Below, piece by piece: positions 24,340-39,849 of a stretch of 64,000 nt of DNA (positions are counted from its first letter, which is position 1; each line of letters begins with the position of its first letter). Position numbers and translations under genes: made by a program. Source of the DNA: Ricinus communis (Eukaryota > Streptophyta > Magnoliopsida > Malpighiales > Euphorbiaceae); contig NC_063259.1 of assembly GCF_019578655.1 (NCBI RefSeq), forward strand, positions 9,536,001 to 9,600,000, written 5' to 3'. Under the pieces are notes generated by a model that was not told where the DNA came from, searched no databases, and saw only the letters and a program-made list of their open reading frames with translations.

Positions 24340-27300
24340 TATATCCATCTTATGAGGCTGTTTTCTCATATTAAAAAATGTATCAGTTTTACAGGATTCT
24401 TTTTTTATACTTATAAATATACCCATGTTACATGGTTGTTTTATAATATTTATAAATATACTGCTTTTACGGGGTTGCTTTCTAATACTCACAAACACAA
24501 CCCCCGTAAAAGATTGCTTCTCATATTCATGAAGTATCCTTTTTATGAGGTTGTTATCTCATACTCACAAATATACCGATCTTACGGGGTTATTTTCTAA
24601 TATTCATAAATATACTCCTTTTACGGGGTTGGTTTCTTATACTCACAAATACACCCCTCGTACGGAGTTGTTTTCTCATATTCATAAATATACCTCTTTT
24701 ATGAGGTTGTTTTCTAACTCTCACAAATATACCCTTTGTATGGGGTTGATCTCTCATATTTATAAATAAACCCTTATTACGAGGTTGCTTTCTTCTATTT
24801 ATAAATATATCCCTCTTACGTGGTTGTTTTCTCAAACTCACAAATATACCCCTCTTAAAGGGTTGTCTTTTAATATTTACAAATACACCCCTCTTGCAGG
24901 GTTATTTTTTAATATTAAAATATATACACTGTTTATTGGATAGTTTTATCATACTCATAAATCTACCCCTCTCACAATGTTGTTTTCTCATACTCATAAA
25001 TATCTTTTACGAGATTGTTTTCTCACACTCACAAATATACTGGTATTACGGGGTTGTTTTCTAATATTTACTAATATAGCCCTCTTATGTGGTTATTTTT
25101 TAATATTTACAAATATGCCCCTCTTACGGGGTTGTTTTCTCAAATTAAAAAATATACCCCTTTTAAGTGGTTGTTTTATTACACTCATTTATATATCCCT
25201 CTCACAGGGTTGTTTTTTCGCTCTTATAAATATAATTATTTTACGATGTTGTTTTCTCATACTCAAAAATATATCGTTGTTACAACATTATTTTCTAATA
25301 TTTACTAATATACCCCTCTCACGGAGCTATTTTCTCATATTAAAAAATGTAACACTTTTACAGGGTTGTTTTCTCATACTCATAAATATACCCGATTATG
25401 GGATTGTTTTCTCACATTAATAAATATATCCCTTTTACTGGGTTATTTTCTCATACTCACAAATATACCCCTCGTACGGGGCTGTTCTCTCATATTCATA
25501 AATATATCCTTATTATGAGGTTGTTTTCTCATACTCACAAATATAGCCCTCTTATGGGGTTATTTTCTAATATTTACAAATATACACCTCGTATAGGGTT
25601 GATTTCTCATATTAAAAAGCATACACCTGTGACGGGGTCGTTTTCTTTTACTCACAAATGTACCACTGTCACAGGGTTGTTTTCTCATACTCATACATAT
25701 ACCCCTTTTACAGGGTTGTTTTCTCATACTTAAAAATATATCCCCCTTACATGGTTGTTTTTTCCTACTCACAAATATACCTCATTTATAAGGTTATTTT
25801 CTAATATTTACAAATATACCCCTCTTATGAGGTTATTTTCTCATACTCATAAATATACCTCTTTTAAAGGGTTATTTTTCTATACTCACAAATATACCCC
25901 TATTACGGGGTTGTTTTCTCATATTCATAAATATACCACTTTTACGAGGTTGTTTTCTTATACTCATAAATATATCACTGATACGGGGTTGTTTTCTAAT
26001 ATTTACTAATATACTCCTCTACAGGGCTGTTCTCTCATATTAAAAAATGTATCAGTTTTACAGGGTTGTTTTCTCATTCGCATAAATATACCCCTATTAC
26101 TTGGTTGTTTTCTCATATTCATAAATATATCCCTTTAACGGGGTTGCATTCTCATACTCAAAACCCACCCCTTGTACGAGGTTGGTTTCTCATATTCTTA
26201 AAGATACTCTTTTTGTGGGGTTGTTATCCCATACTCACAAATATACCCCTCTTACGGGATTATTTTCTAATATTTACAAATGTACCCCTTTTATGGAGTT
26301 GCTTTCTCATACTCACAAATATACCCCTCGTACAAGGTTAGTTTCTCATATTCATAAAAATACCCTTTTTACGTGGTTGTTGTCTCATACTCATAAATAT
26401 ACACCTCGTTCGGGGTTGTTTTCTCATATTTATAAATATATCCTTTTATGGCGTTGTTTTCTCACTCTCATAAATATATCCCTTGTACGGAGTTGTTCTC
26501 TCATATTTATAAATATACCCTTATTAAGAGGTTGCTTTCTAATACTCACGAATATACCTTTCTTATGGGGTTGTTTTCTCACATTTATAAATATACCCCT
26601 CTTACGGGGTTATTTTCTAATATTAGAATATATACACCTTTTACTCGATTGTTTTGTCATACTCACAAAATCTACCCCTCTCACAGTGTTGTTTTCTTAT
26701 ATTCATACATATACCCCTTGTACGGGGTTGTTTTGTTATACACAAAAATATACCCTCCTTTCGAGATTGTTGTTTACCCCTCTTACAGCATTGTTCTCTC
26801 ATACTCATAAACATACCCCTTTTTTATGAGGTTGTTTTCTCATACTCACAGATATACCGCTGTTACGGGATTTTTTTTAATATTTACTAATATAGCCCTC
26901 TTACGAGGCTGTTTTCTTATATTAAAAGTTGTACCATTTTTATAGGGTTGTTTTCGCATCCTTATAAATATACCCCTGTTATAGGGTTCTTTTCTCATAT
27001 TCATAAATATATTTCTTTTACGGGGTTACTTTCTCACATTCACAAACACACGCCTTGTACGAGGTTGTTCTCTCCTATTTATAGATATACCCTTATTCAG
27101 AGGTTACTTTGTTTTCTAATATTTACAAATATACCCCTCTTACGAGGTTGTTTTCTAATATTTATAAACATACCCCTCTTACGGGGTTGTTTTCTAATAT
27201 TAAAATATATACACCTTTTATTGGATTGTTTTCTCATACTCATAAAATCTACCCATCTCATGTTTTTGTTTTCTCATACTCATACATATATCCATTGTAC

Positions 27301-27486
27301 GGGGTTGTTTTTCTCACACACAAAAATATACCCTCCTTTCTCGATTGTTGTTTAATATTTACAAATATATCCCTCTTACAGGATTGTTCTCTCATACTCA
27401 TAAACATACCCCTTTTACGAGGTTGTTTTCACATACTCCCAAATATACCGCTGTTACGGGGTTGTTTTCTAATATTTACTAATATA

Positions 27487-27642
27487 GCCCTCTTACGAGG
27501 CTGTTTTCTTATATTAAAAGTTGTACCATTTTTATAGGGTTGTTTTCTCATTCTTATAAATATAGCCCTCTTACGAGGCTGTTTTCTTATATTAAAAGTT
27601 GTACCATTTTTATAGGGTTGTTTTCTCATTCTTATAAATATA
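27487..27642 (+). repeat. Exact two-monomer tandem duplication
   Basis: 78 bp at 27,487-27,564 are repeated identically at 27,565-27,642. Each copy starts GCCCTCTTACGAGG and ends TTCTTATAAATATA. The length is exactly 2 x 39 bp, and its identity contrasts with the strong divergence of neighbouring monomers. Confidence 0.9.
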
Positions 27643-30600
27643 CCCTTGTTATAGAGTTCTTTTCTCATATTTATAAATATATTTCTTTTACGGGGTTGCT
27701 TTCTCACATTCATAAACACACCCCTTGTTCGGGATTGTTCTCTCATATTTATAAATATACCCTTATTAAGAGGTTATTTTCTCATACTAACAAATATATC
27801 CCTCTTATGGGGTTGTTTTCTAACATTTACAAATATATCCCTCTTACGGGGTTGTTTTCTATTATTAAAATATATACACCTTTTATTGGATTGTTTTCTC
27901 ATACTCACAAAATCTACCTATCTCATGTTTTTATTTTCTCATACTCATACATATATCCATTGTATGGGGTTGTTTTCTCACACACAAAAATATACCCCTC
28001 TTACGGGGTTATTTTCTAATATTAAAATATATACACCTTTTACGGGATTATTTTCTCATACTCACAAAATCTATCCCTCTCACGGTGTAGTTTTCTCGTA
28101 CTTATACATATACCCCTTATACGAGGTTATTTTCTGATAAATAAAAATATACCCTTCGTCCAGGATTGTTGTTTAATATTTACAAATATATCCCTCTTAC
28201 AAGGTTGTTTTCTCATACTCGTAAATATACCCCTTTTATGAGGTTGTTTTCTCATACTCACAAATATACTGGTGTTACGGGGTTGTTTCCTAATATTTAC
28301 TAATATAGCCCTCTTACAAGGCTGTTTTCTTATATTAAAGGATGTATCAGTTTTACAGGATTGTTTTTTCACATTCTTATAAATATATCCCTGTTATAGG
28401 TTGTTTTCTCATAGTCATAAATATATTTCTTTTACGGGGTTGCTTTGGCACACTCACAAACACACTCCTTCTACGAGTTGTTTTCACAAATTAACAAATA
28501 CACCCCTTTTACGCATTTGTTTTCCTATACTCATAAATATACCCCTCTTTATTTTTTAATATTTACAAATATACTCCTTCTCCGGGATTGTTTTCTCATA
28601 CTCACAATTTACCTCTCGTACGGTGTTGTTTTCTCATATTCATAAATATACTATTTTTACGGGGTCGTTTTCTCACACTCACAAACATAACACTCTTACG
28701 GGGTTATTTTCTAATATTTAAAGATATACCCCTCTTATGGAGTTGTATTCTCAAATTAAATTATATACCCCTTTTATGTGCTTATTTTATTATACTCGTT
28801 TATATTTTCCCCTCACAGTGTTGTTTTCTCATACTCATACATATACCCTTTGTACGAGGTTGTTTTCTCATACACAAAAATATATCCTCCTTTCGGGATT
28901 GTTGTTTAATATTTACAAATATACCCCTCTTACAAGATTGTTTTCTTATACTCGTAAATATACCCTTTTATGATGTTGTTTTCTCATACTCATAAATATA
29001 CCATTCTTACGGGGTTATTTCCTAATATTTACTAATATAGTCTTCTTACGAGGTTATTTTCTTATATTAAAAGATATTTTCTCATACTCATAAATATATC
29101 ACTCTTACATGGTTGTTTTCTCACTCATAAATATACCCCTTTGCAAGGTTGTTTTCTTAAACTAAAAAGTATACCACTCGTACGGGGTTGTTTTCTAATA
29201 TTTATAAAGTATACCCCTCTTACGATGTTGTTTTCTCATACTCATATATATACCCCATTTACAAGGTTGTATTATCATACTCATATATATACCCATTTTA
29301 CGGGGATGTTTTCTCATACTGAAAAATATACCCTATTATGGGATTGTTTTCTCATTTTCATAAATATACCACTTTTTACGGGGTTGCTTTCTCATACTCA
29401 CAAATACACGCCTCAAAAGGGGTTGGTTTCTCATATTCTTGAAGTTACCCTTTTTATAGGGTTGTTATCTCATACCCATAGTCTTACGGGGTTGTTTTCT
29501 AATATTTATAAATATATCCATCTTACGGAGTTGTTTTCTCATACTAAAAAATTTATCCCTTTTACGGGGTTGTTTTCATATACTCACAAATATTACCTTG
29601 TTACGGAGTTGTTTTCTAATATTTATAAATATACCCCTCTTACGGGGTTATGTTCTCATATTAAAAAAATGTCCCTTTTACGGGGTTGTTTTCTCATACT
29701 CACAAATATACCTCTCTTACGGAGTTATTTTCTCATGCTCGTAAATATACCCCTCTTGCAGAATTGTTTTCTAATACTTATAAATATACCCCTCTTATGG
29801 GGTTATTTTCTCATATTAAAAATATACCTCTTTTACAATATTATTTTCTCATTCTCATAAATATAACACCTTTAAGGCCTTATTTTCTCATACTCATAAA
29901 TATACCCCTTTCACGGGGTTGTTCTCTAATATTTACTAATATACCCCCCTTAAGGGGTTGTTTCTCAAATTAAAAATGTATCCCTTTTACGGTGTTGTTT
30001 TCTTATACTCAGGAATATATCACTATTACAAGGTTGTTTTCTCACTCATAAATATACTCCATTTGGAAGGTTGTTTTCTCATACTCATGAATATACCCGT
30101 GTTATAGGGTTGTTTACTCATATTCATAAATATACCCCTTTTAGAGGGTTGCTTTCTCATACTCACAATTATACACATTATATTGGATTATTTTCTCATA
30201 TTCATAAATATACCCCTTTTATATGGTTGTTTTCTCATACTCACAAATATACCCATATTACACAGTTATTTCATCATATTCATAAATATATTGCTTGTAC
30301 GGGGTTATTCTCGAATACTCACAAATATACGCCCTGTGTAGAGTTGTTCTCTCACATTCCTAAATTTTCCCTTATTTCAAGGTTGTTTTCTCATACTCAC
30401 AAATATATCCCTCTTACAGGTTTTTTTGAATATTTACAAATATACCTCCCTCACGAGGTTATTTTCTCATATTAAAAAATATACACCTTTCACGTGGTTG
30501 TTCTCTCATACTAAAAAATGTACCCCTTTTGCGGGGTTGTTTTCTCACACTTAAAAATATACCACTTATAGGGTTGTTTTCTCATATTCATAAATATACC

Positions 30601-31506
30601 ACTTTTTACGGGGTTATTTTCTCATACCCACAAATATAACCCTCTAACGGGGTTGTTTTCACATACTCATAAATATACCCCTTTTATGAAGTTGTTTTCA
30701 CACACTCACAAATATACCCTTATTACAGGTTATTTTCTAATATTTACAAATATACCCCTGTTACGGGGTTGTTCTCATAAATTAAAAAATATACTCCTTT
30801 TATTGGATTTTTTTCTCATATTCACAAATATACCACTCTTACGGAGATGTTTTCTCAAATTAATAAATATACCCTTTTTATGGGGTTGCTTTCTCATACT
30901 CGCAAATATAGCCCTCGTACGGGGTGGTTTTGCCACATTGATAAAATATAACCTTTTTACGGGGTTGTTTTCTCATACTTACAAATATACCCCAATTATG
31001 GAGTTCTTTTCTAATATTTAAAAATATATGCCTCTTAAGGGGTTGTTTCTCATATTAAAAAATATAACTCTTTTACAGGGTTGTTTTCTCATACTCACAA
31101 ATATATTCCTCGTACAGGGTTGTCTTCTCACTCATAAATATACCCCTATTATGAGATTATTTTCTCATACTCATAAATATACTGTTGTTACGGGGTTGTT
31201 TTCTAATATTAATACATATACCCTAGTCACGGGGTTGTTTTCTCATATTTAAAAAATATACCCCTTTTATAGGGTTATTTTCTCATACTCACAAATATAC
31301 CCATCTAATGTGGTTGTTTGCACATACTAAAAATATACCCCTTCTATGAGGTTGTTTTCTCATACTCATAAATATACCACTATTACAGGGTTGTTTTCTC
31401 ATATTAAAAAATTATATGCCTTTTACGGGATTGTTTTCTCATACCAAAAAACATACCCCTCTTATGGAGTTATTTTTTCATACTTGCAAATATATCCCTG
31501 TTACGG

Positions 31507-33922
31507 GGTTATTTTCTAATATTTATAAATAAACCTCTTACGGGGATGTTTTTTTATATTAAGAAATAAACTCCTTTTATAGGGTTATTTTTTCATATAT
31601 ATAAATACATCCCTCTTACGTGGTTGTTTTCTCGTATTCATAAATATACCTCTTTTATAGGGTTGCTTTCTCATACTCATAATTATACCCCTCGTACGAG
31701 GTTGTTTTCTCATATTCATCAGTATACCTCTTTTTACGAGGTTGTTTTCTCATACTCATAAATATACCTCTATTACAGAGCTCTTTTTCTAACATTTACA
31801 AATATACCCCTCTTACGGGGTTGTTTTCTCATATTAAAAAAATACCCCTTTTATGGAATTGTTTTCTTATACTAAAAATTATACCCCTCTTACAAGGTTG
31901 TTTTCTCATATTTATAGATATACCACTTTTACGAGATTGCTTTCACATACTCACACATATACCTCTCGTACAGGGTTGGTTCCTTATATTCACAAAGATA
32001 CCCTTCTTATGGGGTTGTTATTTCATACTCATAAATATACCATTCGTACGAGGTTGTTTTGTCATATTCATAAATATATCCCTTTTACGGAGTTATTTTC
32101 TCATAATCACAAATATACCCCTCGTACGAGGTTGTTCTCTTTTATTCATAAATATACCGCTTTTGAAAGTTGTTTTCTTATACTCACAAATATACCCCTC
32201 TTATGGGGTTGTTTTCCAATATTTACAAATATACCATTCTTACAGGGTTATTTTCTCATATTATAAAATATACACCTTTTACGGGGTTGTTTTCTCATAC
32301 TCATAAATGTACACTTCTCACGAGATGGTATTCTCATAGTAAAGAACATACCCCCTTATGAGGTTGTTTTCTCATATTCATAAATATACAATTTTTTACG
32401 CGATCGCTTTCTCATACTCACAAGTATACCCCTCATATGGGGTTGTTTTCTCATATTTATAAATAAGTACTTTTTATGGGGTTGTTTTCTCATACTCATA
32501 AATGTATCCATGCTACGTGGTTATTTCCTAATATTTACAATTATACTCCTCTTATGGGATTGTGTTTACATACTCATAAATATACCCCTTTTACGGGATT
32601 CTTTTCTAATATTTACAAATATACTTCTGTTACGGGGCTATTTTCTTATATTAGAAAATATACTAGTTTTACAATGTTGTTATCTCATACTCATAAATAT
32701 ATCCCTCTTACGTGGTTATTTTCTAATATTTATAAATAAACCTCTTACGGGGATGTTTTTTTATATTAAGAAATAAACTCCTTTTATAGGGTTATTTTTT
32801 CATATATATAAATACATCCCTCTTACGTGGTTGTTTTCTCGTATTCATAAATATACCTCTTTTATAGGGTTGCTTTCTCATACTCATAATTATACCCCTC
32901 GTACGAGGTTGTTTTCTCATATTCATCAGTATACCTCTTTTTACGAGGTTGTTTTCTCATACTCATAAATATACCTCTATTACAGAGCTCTTTTTCTAAC
33001 ATTTACAAATATACCCCTCTTACGGGGTTGTTTTCTCATATTAAAAAAATACCCCTTTTATGGAATTGTTTTCTTATACTAAAAATTATACCCCTCTTAC
33101 AAGGTTGTTTTCTCATATTTATAGATATACCACTTTTACGAGATTGCTTTCACATACTCACACATATACCTCTCGTACAGGGTTGGTTCCTTATATTCAC
33201 AAAGATACCCTTCTTATGGGGTTGTTATTTCATACTCATAAATATACCATTCGTACGAGGTTGTTTTGTCATATTCATAAATATATCCCTTTTACGGAGT
33301 TATTTTCTCATAATCACAAATATACCCCTCGTACGAGGTTGTTCTCTTTTATTCATAAATATACCGCTTTTGAAAGTTGTTTTCTTATACTCACAAATAT
33401 ACCCCTCTTATGGGGTTGTTTTCCAATATTTACAAATATACCATTCTTACAGGGTTATTTTCTCATATTATAAAATATACACCTTTTACGGGGTTGTTTT
33501 CTCATACTCATAAATGTACACTTCTCACGAGGATGGTATTCTCATAGTAAAGAACATACCCCCTTATGAGGTTGTTTTCTCATATTCATAAATATACAAT
33601 TTTTTACTGTGATCGCTTTCTCATACTCACAAGTATACCCCTCATATGGGGTTGTTTTCTCATATTTATAAATAAGTACTTTTTATGGGGTTGTTTTCTC
33701 ATACTCATAAATGTATCCATGCTACGTGGTTATTTCCTAATATTTACAATTATACTCCTCTTATGGGATTGTGTTTACATACTCATAAATATACCCCTTT
33801 TACGGGATTCTTTTCTAATATTTACAAATATACTTCTGTTACGGGGCTATTTTCTTATATTAGAAAATATACTAGTTTTACAATGTTGTTATCTCATACT
33901 CATAAATATATCCCTCTTACGT
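31507..33922 (+). repeat. Near-identical 1.2-kb tandem duplication inside the array
   Basis: Copy 1 is 31,507-32,713 (1,207 bp) and copy 2 is 32,714-33,922 (1,209 bp), about 31 monomers each. I see only about three changes, including an extra G near 33,527 (GAGATGG to GAGGATGG) and ACGCGATCGC to ACTGTGATCGC near 33,606. Ordinary neighbouring monomers differ far more, so this is either very recent or an assembly artefact. Confidence 0.93.
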
Positions 33923-36900
33923 GGTTATTTTCTCATATTTATAAATATACCCCTTTTAGGGGTTGCTTTCTCATACTCACAAATATTCCACTCTTACATA
34001 GTTATTTTCTCATATTAATAAATATACACCTTTTACGGGGTTGCTTTCTCATACTCACAAATATACCCCTCGTGAGGGGTTGCTATCTGATATTCATAAA
34101 GATACCTTTTTACGGGGCTGTTATCTCACACTCAGTAATATTCCCCTCGTACGGGGTTGGTTTCTCATATTCATAAACATACCCTTTTTTATGAGGCTGT
34201 TTTCTCATACTTATAAATATACTACTATTACGGGGTTGTTTTCTAATATTTATAAATATACCCTTCTTACGGGGTTGTTTTCTTATACTAAAAAATATAC
34301 TCCTTTTACGGGTTGTTTGCTCATACTCACAAATATATCCCTCTTACGGAGTTCTTTTCTCATAGTCACAAATATACCCTTGTTACGGGGTAATTTTCTA
34401 ATATTTGTAAATATACCTTCTTACGGGGCTGTTTTCTTATACTAAAAAGTAAACCCCTTTTATAGAATTGTTTTCTCATACTCATGAATATACCTTTTTT
34501 TGCATGGTCGTTTTCTCATATTCATAAATATACCAGTTTTACGGGGTTGCTTTATCATATTCACAATTATACCCCTCGTACGGGGTTGTTTTCTCATGTT
34601 CATAAATATACTCTTTTTACGAGGTTGTTATCTCACACTCATAATTATACCCCTCTTACGCGGTTTTTTTCATATATTAAAAATATACCTCTTTTACGAC
34701 GTTGTTTTCTTATACTCACAAATCTACCACTATTACGATGTTGTTTTCTAATATTTACAAATATACCCCTCTTATGAGGTTGTTTCCTCATATTAAAAAA
34801 TATACCCCATTTACCGAATTATTTTCTCATACTAAAAATATAACCTTCTTACGGGATTGTTTTCTAATATTTATAGATATACCCCTTTTACGGGTTTGCA
34901 TTTTCATACTCATACATATAACCATCGTACAGGATTGGTTCCTCATTTTCATAAAGATACCCTTTTTACGAGGTTGTTATCTCATACTCATAGATATACC
35001 CCTCGTATGGGGTTGTTTTTTCATATTCATAAATATACCTCTTTTTACGGGGTTGTTCTCCCATATTCATAAATTTTCCCTTATTCCGAGTTTGGTTTCT
35101 CACACTCACAAATATACCCCTCATAAGGGGTTGTTCTCTCATATTCATAAATGTTCCCTTATTCCGAGGTTATTTTCTCATACTCACAAATGTACCCCTC
35201 TTGCGGGGTTGTTTTCTCATATTAAAAAATATACACATTTTACGAGGTTATTTTCTCATACTCACAAATTTACCCTTCTTACGAGACTGTTTTCTCATAC
35301 TCATATATACCCTTTTTACGTGGTTCTTTTATCATACTAAAAAACATACCCCCTTATGGGGTTGTTTTCTCATATTCATTAATATACACCTTTTTATGGG
35401 ATTGCTTTCTCATACTCACAAGTATACCCGTCGTACGGGTTTGTTTTCTCATGATCATAAATAAATACTTTTTATGGGGTTATTTTTTCATACTCAAATA
35501 TACCCATGTTACGTGGATATTTCCTAATATTCATAAATATACCTCTCTTACGAGATTGTGTTCACATAATCATAAATGCACTTCCTTTTTACGAGGTTGT
35601 TTACTCATACTTACATATATACCACTGTTACGGGGTTGTTTTCTCATACTTAGAGATATATCCGTCTTGCGGGATTGATTTCTCATACTCATAAGTATAC
35701 CCCTTTTACAAGGTTGCTTTCTCATACTCACACATACACCCCTCGTACGGGGTTGATTTCTCATATTCGTAGGTATACCCCTTTAATAGGGTTGCTTTCT
35801 CAAAACTCACAATTATAGCTCTCATATGTGGTTCTTTTCTAATATTCATAAATATACCCTTTTTATGGGGTTGTTATCTCGCACTCACAATTTTACCCCT
35901 CTTACGGGTTGTTTTCTAATATTTACAAGTATACCCCTCTACGAGGTTAGTTTCTCGTATTAAATAATATACCCTTGTTATGAGGTTCTTTTCTCATACT
36001 CACAAATATATCCCTTTTGCGGGATTATTTTCTCATACTCATAAGTATACCCCTTTTACGGTGTTGCTTTCTCATACTCACACATACACCCCTCGTACGA
36101 GGTTGGTTTCTCATATTCATAAAGAAACTCCTTTTATGGGTTGTTATGTCACAGTAAAAAAATATACCCCTCGTACGAGATTGTTTTCTCATATTCATAA
36201 ATATACATCTTTTACGGGGTTGTTTTCTCATATTCACAAATATATCCCTCGTACGAGGTTGTTCTCTCATATTCAGAAATATATCCATCGTACGAGGTTG
36301 TTCTCTCATATTCTGAAATTTTCCCCTATTATAAGGTTGTTTTCTCATGCTCACAAATATACCTCTGTTACGGGGTTATTTTCTAATATTTACAAATATA
36401 CCCCTCTTACAAGGTTATTTCCTCATATTCAAAAATATATCCCTTTTACTGAATTATTTGTCATACTAAAAGTATACCCCTCTTACGGGGTTGTTTTCTC
36501 ATATTCATAAATATACCTTTGTTACGAGTTACTTTCTTACACTCATACATATATCCCTCGTATGGGGTTGGTTTCTCATATTCATAAAGACACCCTTTTT
36601 ACGGTGTTGTTTTCTCATACTCATAAATATTTCCATCTTATAGGGTTGCTTTCTTATATTCATAAATATACCCATGTTACGTGTTTGCTTTCTCATGCTC
36701 ACAAATACACCCCCGTACGGGATTGGTTTCTCATTTTCATAAAGATACCCTTTTAACGGGATCTATTATCTCACACTCACAAATGGACCCCTCGTACGGG
36801 GTTGTTTTCTCATAATCATAAGTATACCCCTTTTACGCAATTATTTTTCTCATACTCAAAAATACACCCCTTGTACAGGGTTATTCTCTCATATTCATAA

Positions 36901-39849
36901 ATATACCATTAGTATGAGGTTGTTTTCTCATAGTCATAAATATACCCCTCTTACAGGGTTGCTTTCTAATACTTACAAATATACCCCTCCTGCGGGGTTG
37001 TTTTCTTATATTAAAAAAATACACCTTTTACGGGGTTACTTTCCCTAACTCACAAATGTACCCCTCTCATGGGGTTGTATTCCCATACTCATATATATGC
37101 CCCTCTTATGGGGTTGTTTTCACACACGCAAAAATATATCCCTCTTACGAGGTTTTTTTAATATTCGTAAATGTGCCCCTTTCACGGCATTGCTTCCTCA
37201 CACTCAAAAATGTATCTCTCGTACAGGGTTGTTTTCTCATATTCATAAATATACCTTTTTTATGAGGTTGTTTTATCATACTCACAAATATACCTCTCTT
37301 ACGGGGTTGTTTTCTAATATTTACAACTATATCCCTCTTACAAGGTTGTTTTCTGATATTAAAAAATATACCCCTTTTACGGGGTTGCTTTCTCATATTC
37401 ATAAATATTTCTCCTTTATGGGATTGCTTTCTCATACTCACAAATATATGGCTCATAATGGGTTGTTGTTTCATATTCATAAATATACTCTTTTTACGAA
37501 GTTGTTTTCTCATACTCACAAATATACCCCTCTTACGGGGTTGTTTTCTAATATTTACAACCCTCTTGTGGGTTTGTTTTCTCATACTCATAAATGTACC
37601 TCTTCATGGGGTTATTTTCTCATACTTATATATATACCCCTTTTATGGGATTGTTTTCTCATACTCAAAAATATACCCCTCTTACGGGGTTGCTTCTCGT
37701 ATTAAATAATATAACCTTGTTACGGGGGTTATTTTCTCATACTTACAGATATCTCCCTCTTGCGGGATTCTTTTCTCATACTCATAAATATACACCTTTT
37801 ACAGGATTGCTTTCTTATACCCACACAGACACCCCTTGTAAGGAATGTTTTTCTCATATTCATAAATATACTTCTTTTACAGGGTTGTTTTCTCATATTC
37901 ACAAATATATCCCTCATACGAGGTTGTTCTCTCATATTCTTAAATTTTCCTTATTATGAGGTTCTTATCTCATACTCACAAATATGCCCCTATTACGAGG
38001 TTATTTTCTAATACTTACAAATATACCCCTATTACAAGGTTGTTTCCTCATTCAAAAATATATCTCTTCTACTGAATTATTTTCTCATACTAACAAATTT
38101 ACCCCTCTTATGAATATGAGGGATATATTTACCCCTCGTTCGGGGTGGGTTTCTCATATTCATAAAGATATCCTTTTTACAGGGCTGTTATCTTATATAC
38201 TCACAAATATACCCATCGTATGGGGTTGTTTTCTTATATTCTTAAATATATCCTTTTTACGGGGTTATTTCTCATACTCACAAATATACCCATCGTACGT
38301 GGTTGTTCTCTCATATTTATAAATATACCGTTATTACGAGGTTGTATTCTCATATCATAAATATATCCTTCTTACGGGTTATTCTCTAATTTTTATAAAT
38401 ACACCCCTCTTACGGGGTTGTTTTCTCATACTCATAAATGTATCCCTTCATAGGCTTATTTTCTCATACTCATATATATATACCCTTTTAACGGGGTTAT
38501 TTTGTCATACTAAAAGATATACTCCCCTTACGGGGTTGTTTTCTCATATTAAAAAATATACCACTTTTACATGATTGTTTTCTCATACTCATAAATATAC
38601 CCATATTACGTGGTTGTTTTCTCATATTTGTAAATATAACCGTCTTACGGGTTATTTTCTAATACTCACAATTATACCCCTCTTACGGATTGTTATCTAA
38701 TACTCACAATTATACCCCTCTTACGAATTATTTTCTAATACTCATAATTATACCCCTCGTACGGGGTTGTTTTCTCATATTTATAAATATATCCCTTTTA
38801 CGGGTGTTTTCTTATACTCATATATATACCCATTTTATGGGGTTATTTTCTCATACTCATAAAAAGTTTCCTTTTATGGGGTCGTTTTCTCATATTCATA
38901 ATTATACCCCTATGACGGGGTTGCTTTCTCATGCTTACAAATACACCCTCCTACGGGGTTAGTTTCTCATATTCATAAAGATACCCTTTTAATAGGGTTG
39001 TTATCTCATACTCACAAATATACCCCTCGTATGGGGTTGCTTTCTCATATTCATAAGCATACCCCTTTTACGCGGTTGTTTTCTCATACTCACAAATATA
39101 CCCCTCGCATGAGGTTGTTTTATGATATTCATAAATATACCTTTAGTATGAGGTAGTTTTCTCTTACTTACAAATATACCCCTCTTACATGGTTGTTTTC
39201 TAATATTTATAAATATACCCTCTTACGGAGTTGTTTTCTTATATTAAAAATATACACTTTTTATGGGATTGCTTTCTCATACTCACAAATGTACCCCTCT
39301 CACGGGGTTGTATTCCCATACTCATATATACCCTTCTTACGGGGTTATTTTCTCATACTAAAAAATATATCCCTCTTACGGGGTTTTTTTAATATTCATA
39401 AATGTACCCATTTTACAGCATTGCTTCCTCATACTCACAAATGTATCTCTCGTACGGGGCTGTTTTCTCATATTCATAAATATTCCCTTTTTACACGGTT
39501 GTTTTATCATACACATAACTATACCTCCTATGGGGTTATTTTCTAATATTCATAAATATATTCCTCTTACAAGGTATTTTCTAATTTTAGAAAACATACC
39601 CTTTTTACGGGGTTGGTTTCTCATACTCACAAGTATACCCCTCATACGGGGTTGGTTTCTCATATTCATAAATATTTCTCTTTTACGGGATTGCTTTCTG
39701 ATACTCTCAAATATACACCTCATATGGGGTTGTTTTCTCATATTCATAAATATAAAGTTATTTCTCATACTCACACATATACCCCTTTTACGGGGTTATT
39801 TTCTAATATTTATAAATACACCCCTCTTATGGGGTTGTTTTCTCATACT

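Larger units (their letters stand above)
24340..39849 (+). repeat. 39-bp minisatellite array, forward orientation, right block
   Basis: About 400 copies of the same 39-bp unit in the same orientation as 141-14,150, with the same monomer variants. Examples are the block with ATTGTTGTTTAATATTTAC, at about 4,783, 7,392 and 11,667 on the left and 27,342, 28,162 and 28,896 here. The start, 24,340-25,000, resembles 10,965-11,600. The retroelement therefore split one pre-existing array. All open frames are by-products of the 13-codon period. The block stops within CTCATACTA at about 39,849, where LTR sequence begins. Confidence 0.96.

Noticed and set aside
145..39849. CRISPR array
   Set aside because: The units are tandem without unique spacers, the context is plant, and there are no cas genes.
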